From the NCBI GenBank assembly GCA_902519235.1, contig CABYJE010000010.1:1-33732 (forward strand): a stretch of DNA of 33,732 nucleotides, in the 5' to 3' direction. This document shows positions 29,036 through 33,732 of the stretch, one piece after another. Below the pieces are notes generated by a model. The model worked only from the letters and a program-made list of their open reading frames with translations, was not told the origin of the DNA and made no database searches. The DNA comes from an uncultured Prochlorococcus sp. (GTDB lineage Bacteria; Cyanobacteriota; Cyanobacteriia; PCC-6307; Cyanobiaceae). Position numbers and translations under genes: made by a program. Within the stretch, counting starts at the first letter, position 1. Every line of letters starts with the position of its first letter.

Positions 29036-29545
29036 ATGAAGAAATTAAATTCTTTGATTTTGAATAGTACAGTTAACTTCTTAGACTTCATATACTCTGG
29101 TAGATCTTTACAAAGATTTTGGGTTTTAGAAGTTATAGCTAGATCACCTTATTTTGCATTTCTTTCAGTTCTTCACTTTAAAGAATCCTTAGGAATTAAA
29201 AATGAGAAAACAATGATTTTAATGAAAGAACATTTTTATCAAGCTATTAACGAAACTGAGCATCTTAAAGAAATGGAGAAAAGAGGAGGAGATAGGTTCT
29301 GGATTGATAGATTTTTTGCCAGACACCTTGTGCTTGTCTATTACTGGATCATGGTTTTTTATTATTTCCTCTCTCCAGCAAATGCTTATGATGTCAACAT
29401 AAAAATCGAAGAACATGCATTTGAAACTTATTCCAAATATTTAATAAATAATCCAAATGATCAAAAAATAAAAGAAATTGCTCAAGATGAATTAAATCAT
29501 GTCCAAGAACTTAACGAAGCTTTGTCCATGCTTACAAAAGTTTAG
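29036..29545 (+). CDS. ptox: Plastoquinol terminal oxidase (alternative oxidase family)
   Basis: 169 residues, short like other picocyanobacterial forms. It oxidises plastoquinol and reduces oxygen to water at the thylakoid membrane, relieving over-reduction in high light. All six di-iron ligands of the family are visible: E32 (FWVLEVIARSPYF), E73 and H76 (INETEHLKEM), E126 (IEEHAFETYSKYL), and E152 with H155 (DELNHV). Hydrophobic helices YFAFLSVLHF and HLVLVYYWIMVFYYF insert in one leaflet. It converges on, and overlaps by four bases, a short NdhF-like gene. Confidence 0.93.
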   Translation: MKKLNSLILNSTVNFLDFIYSGRSLQRFWVLEVIARSPYFAFLSVLHFKESLGIKNEKTMILMKEHFYQAINETEHLKEMEKRGGDRFWIDRFFARHLVLVYYWIMVFYYFLSPANAYDVNIKIEEHAFETYSKYLINNPNDQKIKEIAQDELNHVQELNEALSMLTKV

Positions 29546-29976
29546 ATTAGTGTTGAGAAATCTATTAGCAATATTGAGAGTATCACCGAAGAAGAAATTA
29601 ATCCTAGGCTAATCATTAATGAGACATAACCTTTTTTTCTAGGCAATTTATAAAAAGATATTCCAATAATTAATATCATTATTAATGAGAAAAAAATTAT
29701 GATTTTTTCATTTACTAAGTTGAGATTTAAAACTAAATTTTTTTCTTGAAAAAATTTGAGAAATTCAGATAAAACTAATTCTTCTTCTATTTTCTTAAAA
29801 TAGTCAAATGAGCTTATAAAAGCAGAACTTAATAAAGATAATGCAACCATTGCTGTAACTGGTTTTGTTAACCTGTTTAGTGTTCTGTTAAAACTTGCCA
29901 ATAAAATAAGAATAAATAAAGAGGTTACAAAAGGTATTAAAGGTATAAGAGTTGTTGAATTTATGAAATTTCCCAC
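29542..29976 (-). CDS. Short NdhF-like membrane protein (N-terminal part only)
   Basis: 144 residues. It aligns by eye with only the first part of NdhF, the proton-pumping subunit of NDH-1: TTLIPLIPFVTSLFILILLA, then SFNRTLNRLTKPVTAMVALS, a helix IIIFFSLIMILIIGISFY, and KGYVSLMISLGLISSSV where NdhF has GYVRFYAYLSLFSSS. The rest of NdhF (antiporter helices) is missing. It has a clean start and four or five helices, so it may be a functional short paralogue rather than a fresh truncation. It faces the terminal oxidase gene. Confidence 0.6.
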   Translation of the reverse strand: MGNFINSTTLIPLIPFVTSLFILILLASFNRTLNRLTKPVTAMVALSLLSSAFISSFDYFKKIEEELVLSEFLKFFQEKNLVLNLNLVNEKIIIFFSLIMILIIGISFYKLPRKKGYVSLMISLGLISSSVILSILLIDFSTLI

Positions 29977-30123
29977 GAAAATAATATGTATCTAACTTAA
30001 AATTTTATATTATTTCGACGCGTTATTTTATTAAATAAGATTTTTTAAAATCTAAAATGTAATTAGTACCTATTGCATTCTGTGTAAATTGATACCAAAA
30101 TTAAATTAGTATTGGAAAATAAA

Positions 30124-30225
30124 ATGTTAGCCATTTCTGAAATTATTATTGCAAGTGCTATATTCCTAGGAATTGTATATTGGGAAGTTAAATTTTTATA
30201 TACCAAAACTAATGTAGCGAAATAA
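30124..30225 (+). CDS. Single-helix membrane microprotein (33 aa)
   Basis: Starts MLAISEIIIASAIFLGIVYW and ends EVKFLYTKTNVAK, one membrane helix with a basic end. Typical of the genus; function unknown. Confidence 0.45.
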   Translation: MLAISEIIIASAIFLGIVYWEVKFLYTKTNVAK

Positions 30226-30341
30226 CTTCACTCAAAGCAGGAAAATTAAAAACGTAGAAAATTTAAATAAAATTTAAGAATTTAAGTTGACAAAAAAAGC
30301 TCTAAATATGAGAAAATAAACACAAATATTTAGACCTTATA

Positions 30342-30479
30342 ATGAGCGAAGTCCAAAACCCTAATACTAACTCAACTCAGCAGCAACAACAGCAACAACA
30401 GCAATCCTATTCAGACAGCAAAATTAATTCTGCTGAGAGCGAGAGACTTTATCTTGAGATGAAAGAAGCTTGGCTTTAA
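30342..30479 (+). CDS. Small protein with a nine-glutamine run (45 aa)
   Basis: Starts MSEVQNPNTNST, then nine glutamines, then SYSDSKINSAESERLYLEMK and EAWL. The glutamine tract is made of mixed CAG and CAA codons, a common way to avoid slippage, so the tract may be under selection. A TTGACA at 30288-30293 lies upstream. Acidic, soluble; function unknown. Confidence 0.55.
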   Translation: MSEVQNPNTNSTQQQQQQQQQSYSDSKINSAESERLYLEMKEAWL

Positions 30480-30603
30480 ATTTAATTCGTGTTTGAAATA
30501 ATATTTCTATAAATTCTTTAAAAATTTTTTTTAATTTTGAATTAATCAATACTTTTTTATTTTCTATACCCTTTAAATTTTTGTTTAACCGCATGAGGTA
30601 TCT

Positions 30604-30735
30604 TTGAGAAAATTAAAGCAGCTAGAAAAAATTAATGGAAGATTCGCAATGGGAGGGTTGATATATTTAGTTTTTACGAAATTAGTTTCCAACCGTGCCG
30701 ACATATTAGACCAGCTTAAATCTTATTTAATTTAA
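30604..30735 (+). CDS. High-light-inducible (Hli) one-helix protein
   Basis: 43 residues from a TTG with a GAGG ribosome binding site five bases upstream; the frame has no ATG before its core. It has the chlorophyll-binding motif ExxNGRxAMxG as LEKINGRFAMGG (E8, N11, R13), then the membrane helix LIYLVFTKLV and a short luminal end. Hli proteins bind chlorophyll and carotenoid at photosystem assembly sites and dissipate excess light. It is shorter than most Hli proteins, with almost no N-terminal arm, so it is a minimal form. Confidence 0.7.
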   Translation: MRKLKQLEKINGRFAMGGLIYLVFTKLVSNRADILDQLKSYLI

Positions 30736-30752
30736 GAAATGAATTGGGAATA

Positions 30753-30845
30753 TTATCCAGGAATATTTCTTTCTATATAAGCGTCAGTTAAAGCTAGAAT
30801 TAAACCCAATAATGTTGAAAATATAGCAATTTCAGTTGATTCCAT
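30753..30845 (-). CDS. Single-helix membrane microprotein (30 aa)
   Basis: Starts MESTEIAIFSTLLGLILALT and ends DAYIERNIPG, one helix with a short hydrophilic end. It is antisense to a meaningless 12-residue plus-strand frame, which I rejected. Confidence 0.45.
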   Translation of the reverse strand: MESTEIAIFSTLLGLILALTDAYIERNIPG

Positions 30846-30912
30846 TTTATTTTTGAATTAACCCTATTTTGCTAAATAATTCAAAGTTCAGCAACAAAAC
30901 TAATAACTTGCT

Positions 30913-30930
30913 ATAGTACGTATATACTAT
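30913..30930. promoter_or_regulatory. Palindromic site before the DUF3104 gene
   Basis: ATAGTA (30913-30918) and TACTAT (30925-30930) are inverted around CGTATA, 12 bases before the GTG start. The TATACT inside it resembles a -10 box. An operator or promoter is likely; it is one base short of the cyanobacterial LexA consensus. Confidence 0.4.
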
Positions 30931-30942
30931 TAGTTATTTATT

Positions 30943-31191
30943 GTGAGCTCGGCAACTCCTGAGTTTCTTTTCGTTAGGCCTGGTGATTATGTCGCAATTA
31001 AAAAAGAAAATTGCGAAGATACTAAGGAAAAGAATGAAAATTATTGGGTTGGTCAAGTTATCGACTGTATTGGAGGAGCTAGAAATCCAAATTCATGGAC
31101 CTTGTTTCAAGTTGCCAATATTGACAATGGAGAAATCACTATAATCAACGCCGATATTGTAGGAAAAATTTTGAAACCTTCTGGAAGTTAA
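30943..31191 (+). CDS. DUF3104 family protein
   Basis: 82 residues from a GTG start. The core FLFVRPGDYVAIKKENCEDT, then NYWVGQVIDCIGGARNPNSW, TLFQVANIDNGEITIINADI and VGKIL matches DUF3104, a small SH3-like-looking family found mainly in marine Synechococcus and Prochlorococcus. The function of the family is not established. Soluble. A palindromic site precedes the gene. Confidence 0.75.
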   Translation: MSSATPEFLFVRPGDYVAIKKENCEDTKEKNENYWVGQVIDCIGGARNPNSWTLFQVANIDNGEITIINADIVGKILKPSGS

Positions 31192-31256
31192 TCTTAATCA
31201 AAAAACTTCTTTCAGTATTATAGAAACAAAAGGGGAAATGAACGCATTCAAGGAAA

Positions 31257-32147
31257 TTACCCCAGTTCCAAGCAGGCAAGTCCGTATACTTGATTCATAG
31301 GGCAGGGCGGTTGAATGCCTTTATACATTCTGTAAGTTTTTGATATTTCCTCAAATCCCAAACTTGATAAAAGATAATTTGCATAAGGGTTCAGATTAGA
31401 ACAATCCAATAAGATTTGAGCATCTAAATCACCAACTAACTCCCTTATTAATAATTCAGCAAGTGGTGGAGTATCCGCTAAAAGGGGGCCAATTCTCCAG
31501 CCTTGCCCATTATCCTCCAATACACAAGGTCTTATCCTGCCAAATCCATGGCACATTCCATTATTATCGACAATTGCACTGACATTACCATGAGAATTTT
31601 TCAACCAGTCATTTAGAAAATGTGGTCTGGGACTAGGTTCTCTTTGATCATCATAAATTAAGACTGCTTCAGAGGAAATTTTATTACCCGGGACAACTTT
31701 AAAAGAATGAAATTGATCTTTATAGAAATTTCTCAATGGCAAATCTTGAGAACCATTTAATTTCCATCGATTTGTAATGGAAGATTTTCTAAACCCCCAC
31801 TTTGCATAATCATTTAATCTATCTGGGGCAGCCTCAAGACCAATACAATCAACATTTTTCAAATATTCGAGGGCATGTTTCCATAATCTCACTCCATATC
31901 CATTATTTCGGAATTCTTTTTTAACGATAAATAAACCTATAAAACCATATGAGGAATTATATTTTATACACGCAATAGAGCCTACAGGATTATTGTCTAG
32001 ACAAGCTACCCATACCCCTTGTTTATCTGTATTTCTATAAATTGATACATCATCCATTCCAGGAGAAAATCCTTCTAACCTTGCCCAGTTTGTAACTTCT
32101 GGTATTTCATTTATAGATATCAATCTAATTGAAAAATTTTCCCTCAT
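31257..32147 (-). CDS. GNAT acetyltransferase, probably two-domain
   Basis: 296 residues. The N-terminal half is a GNAT fold: RLISINEIPEVTNWARLEGF, GVWVACLDNNPVGSIACIKY, then FIVKKEFRNNGYGVRLWKHA, where RNNGYG fits the acetyl-CoA-binding R/QxxGxG/A loop, and CIGLEAAPDRLNDYAKWGFR. The C-terminal half resembles the second domain found in tandem GNAT proteins (GPLLADTPPLAELLIRELVG, NPYANYLLSSLGFEE). The substrate is unknown. An ATG at 32189 is in frame; the one at 32147 (MRENFSIRLIS) gives the usual domain start. Confidence 0.82.
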   Translation of the reverse strand: MRENFSIRLISINEIPEVTNWARLEGFSPGMDDVSIYRNTDKQGVWVACLDNNPVGSIACIKYNSSYGFIGLFIVKKEFRNNGYGVRLWKHALEYLKNVDCIGLEAAPDRLNDYAKWGFRKSSITNRWKLNGSQDLPLRNFYKDQFHSFKVVPGNKISSEAVLIYDDQREPSPRPHFLNDWLKNSHGNVSAIVDNNGMCHGFGRIRPCVLEDNGQGWRIGPLLADTPPLAELLIRELVGDLDAQILLDCSNLNPYANYLLSSLGFEEISKTYRMYKGIQPPCPMNQVYGLACLELG

Positions 32148-32303
32148 AAAAATATGATAACCAAGAAAAATTTGAATTTTTAAAGGCAATATTAATAAAT
32201 TTGATTATTTCTCATAAATCACCCGCTTTGATTTAGTTGGCTAAAAACCTTAGTTATTTACAATTTATCCTCTGATATATTTAATACTATTCAAAGGTAA
32301 AAA

Positions 32304-33695
32304 ATGAAAATTTCTGATAAATTTCATTTAGAAGACATTTATAAATTAAAAAATACAGTTCTCACTGGAAGAACTGAAGATATAAAATGGCGGATCCAAC
32401 ATATCAATATAGTTTCTAAACTTTTGGATGAAAATAAAAAAGAGATAATTAAATCACTTTTTGTTGATCTCGGTAAATCTGAAATTGAAGGGCTTTCAGA
32501 AATCCTTTTGGTGAAAGAGGAAATTTCACTCATAAAAAAGAAACTAAATTCTTGGATGCGACCAAAAAAGATTGATACACCTTTTTATCTATTTCCTTCA
32601 TCTTCCCAAGTTATTTATGAACCTCTTGGATGTGTCTTAATTCTTGGTCCTTATAATTATCCATTACTTTATGTTTTAAAGCCATTGGTAAATATTTTCT
32701 CAGCAGGAAATACTGCAGTTATAAAACCATCAGAGAAATGTCCCGCGACCTCAAAACTTATTAAAAAGCTTACTTCCAAATATTTCCATAAAGATGTCCT
32801 AATGACAGTAGAGGGTGATAATAAACAATCCATAAAATTAATTGAACAAAATTTTGACCACATTTTTTTTACAGGAAGTACTGAAACTGGAAAATCTATA
32901 ATGAAATTAGCTTCAAAAAACTTAACTCCATTAACTCTTGAGTTAAGCGGAACAAATCCTGTAATTGTTTTCAAGAATGCAAATTTAGAAGTTGCTGCAA
33001 AAAGAATTGTTTGGGGCAAATTTTTTAATTCTGGTCAATCCTGCGTGGCTCCGAATCATATCTTTGTAGATAAAGAAATTGAAAATTTTTTTATAGAAAA
33101 ATTAAAGAAATACATAGTAAGTTTTTACGGAGATAATCCAATTGTTTCCGAAAACTTATCAAAACTAGAGAAAAAGCAATTTACATCAACTTTAGAAATT
33201 CTCAAACAATATAAAAAAGAAAAAAGAATTTTATTTGGGGGGACTTTTAGTAAAAAAAAGTTGAAAATATCTCCTACAATCTTGAGAACTAAATTAAATG
33301 AAACAGATATTTTGCAGAAGGAACTATTCAGTTCACTGCTTCCAGTAATTGGGATCAATGATAAGGAATCAGCTTTAAAGCAGATTAGTCAAACATCAAA
33401 ACCCTTAGCAATCTACTTATTTGGAGGTAATAAAAAAATCCATAATCATATTTCAAAAGTAACCAGCTCAGGAACAATTTGTATAAATGATGTGATGTTA
33501 CCAGTCCTTATTCCAAATTTACCCTTTGGAGGCGTTGGACAAAGTGGTATTGGTAAATTTCATGGTGAAGAGGGGTTTCGCAATTTTTCAAATCAAAAAT
33601 CTATTACTTTTAAAGGTTTTTTATTTGATTTAAATCTGCGATATCCTCCCTACGAAAGAGTAAAGAAATTTTTAAAGTTTATTTTTAAGGTTTAA
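32304..33695 (+). CDS. Aldehyde dehydrogenase, class 3 / fatty aldehyde type
   Basis: 463 residues, the length of the class 3 family, which oxidises medium- and long-chain aldehydes to acids with NAD(P)+. Motifs: PLGCVLILGPYNYPLLYVLK, the cofactor fold FFTGSTETGKSIM, Glu213 in LELSGTNP, catalytic Cys247 in GQSCVAPNH, and the late PFGGVGQSGIGKFHGEEGF. The C-terminus is hydrophobic and basic (YERVKKFLKFIFKV), as in membrane-associated fatty aldehyde dehydrogenases. A role in recycling fatty aldehydes from lipid turnover or alkane synthesis is inferred. The ATG at 32304 follows an AAAGGT stretch. Confidence 0.9.
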   Translation: MKISDKFHLEDIYKLKNTVLTGRTEDIKWRIQHINIVSKLLDENKKEIIKSLFVDLGKSEIEGLSEILLVKEEISLIKKKLNSWMRPKKIDTPFYLFPSSSQVIYEPLGCVLILGPYNYPLLYVLKPLVNIFSAGNTAVIKPSEKCPATSKLIKKLTSKYFHKDVLMTVEGDNKQSIKLIEQNFDHIFFTGSTETGKSIMKLASKNLTPLTLELSGTNPVIVFKNANLEVAAKRIVWGKFFNSGQSCVAPNHIFVDKEIENFFIEKLKKYIVSFYGDNPIVSENLSKLEKKQFTSTLEILKQYKKEKRILFGGTFSKKKLKISPTILRTKLNETDILQKELFSSLLPVIGINDKESALKQISQTSKPLAIYLFGGNKKIHNHISKVTSSGTICINDVMLPVLIPNLPFGGVGQSGIGKFHGEEGFRNFSNQKSITFKGFLFDLNLRYPPYERVKKFLKFIFKV

Positions 33696-33732
33696 ATTAC
33701 TTAAATTGTTTTCAAAAACCTAGCGATTTTAA

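Noticed and set aside
30739-30777. Twelve-residue frame starting MNWEYYPG
   Set aside because: Antisense to a better membrane microprotein frame at 30753-30845 and very short.
30913-30930. LexA (SOS) box before the DUF3104 gene
   Set aside because: AGTACGTATATACT misses a required G of the cyanobacterial consensus as I know it, so I kept it only as an unassigned palindrome.
31238-31300. Twenty-residue frame starting MNAFKEITPVP behind AGGGG
   Set aside because: It runs into the 3' end of the GNAT gene on the other strand and shows no independent signal.
1-33732. CRISPR array, insertion sequence, integrase or rRNA
   Set aside because: I saw no regularly spaced repeats, transposase or integrase motifs, or rRNA sequence in the window.

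Overview
The window looks like a chromosome segment of a high-light Prochlorococcus (marine picocyanobacterium). The reasons are a very AT-rich, compact genome, many small proteins typical of this genus (DUF1651, DUF3303, DUF3764, DUF3104, Nif11-like, one-helix Hli), a plastoquinol terminal oxidase, and dozens of single-helix microproteins. This assignment rests on recognising families by eye, not on a search.

Bases 1 to about 12.6 kb look like an accessory island. At the left end lie a secreted amidohydrolase-like protein and a secreted polysaccharide-lyase-like protein, both unusual for a phototroph with so small a genome. They are followed by a tight run of small genes, a HAD phosphatase and an HNH nuclease. 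Copies of one start-codon/signal-peptide sequence (ATGAAACGCTTA...) recur here, two of them running straight into stop codons. A degenerate tRNA-Thr(GGT) copy near 7.7 kb may mark an old integration boundary. From 7.8 to 12.5 kb come microproteins and then a leftward group of small proteins: an antibiotic-biosynthesis-monooxygenase (ABM) domain protein, DUF1651, two DUF3303 and DUF3764. Three of these start codons directly follow a run of 7 or 8 T. A likely small RNA (about 9437-9498, with promoter and terminator) carries 15 bases complementary to the leader of the ABM gene.

From 12.8 kb on the content is mostly core metabolism: thiD and tenA (thiamine pyrimidine synthesis and salvage), a photolyase/cryptochrome, proline iminopeptidase, a CPBP membrane protease, ribosome rescue factor arfB, peroxiredoxin Q, tatA, an orphan Nif11-type protein, a carotenoid-isomerase-like oxidoreductase, a plastoquinol terminal oxidase facing a short NdhF-like protein, a one-helix Hli protein, a DUF3104 protein, a GNAT acetyltransferase and a fatty-aldehyde-type dehydrogenase. 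Between 17.16 and 17.85 kb lies a gene-poor stretch with several hairpins and two broken reading frames.

The most interesting points for follow-up are the small RNA and its neighbouring target, a Yfr1-like motif in a hairpin at 6.75 kb, the dispersed MKRLL leader, the tRNA-Thr remnant, the in-frame stop in a small membrane protein at 4.9 kb, the T-tract start codons, and the NdhF-like fragment next to the terminal oxidase. No integrase, transposase, rRNA, intact tRNA or CRISPR array was seen.
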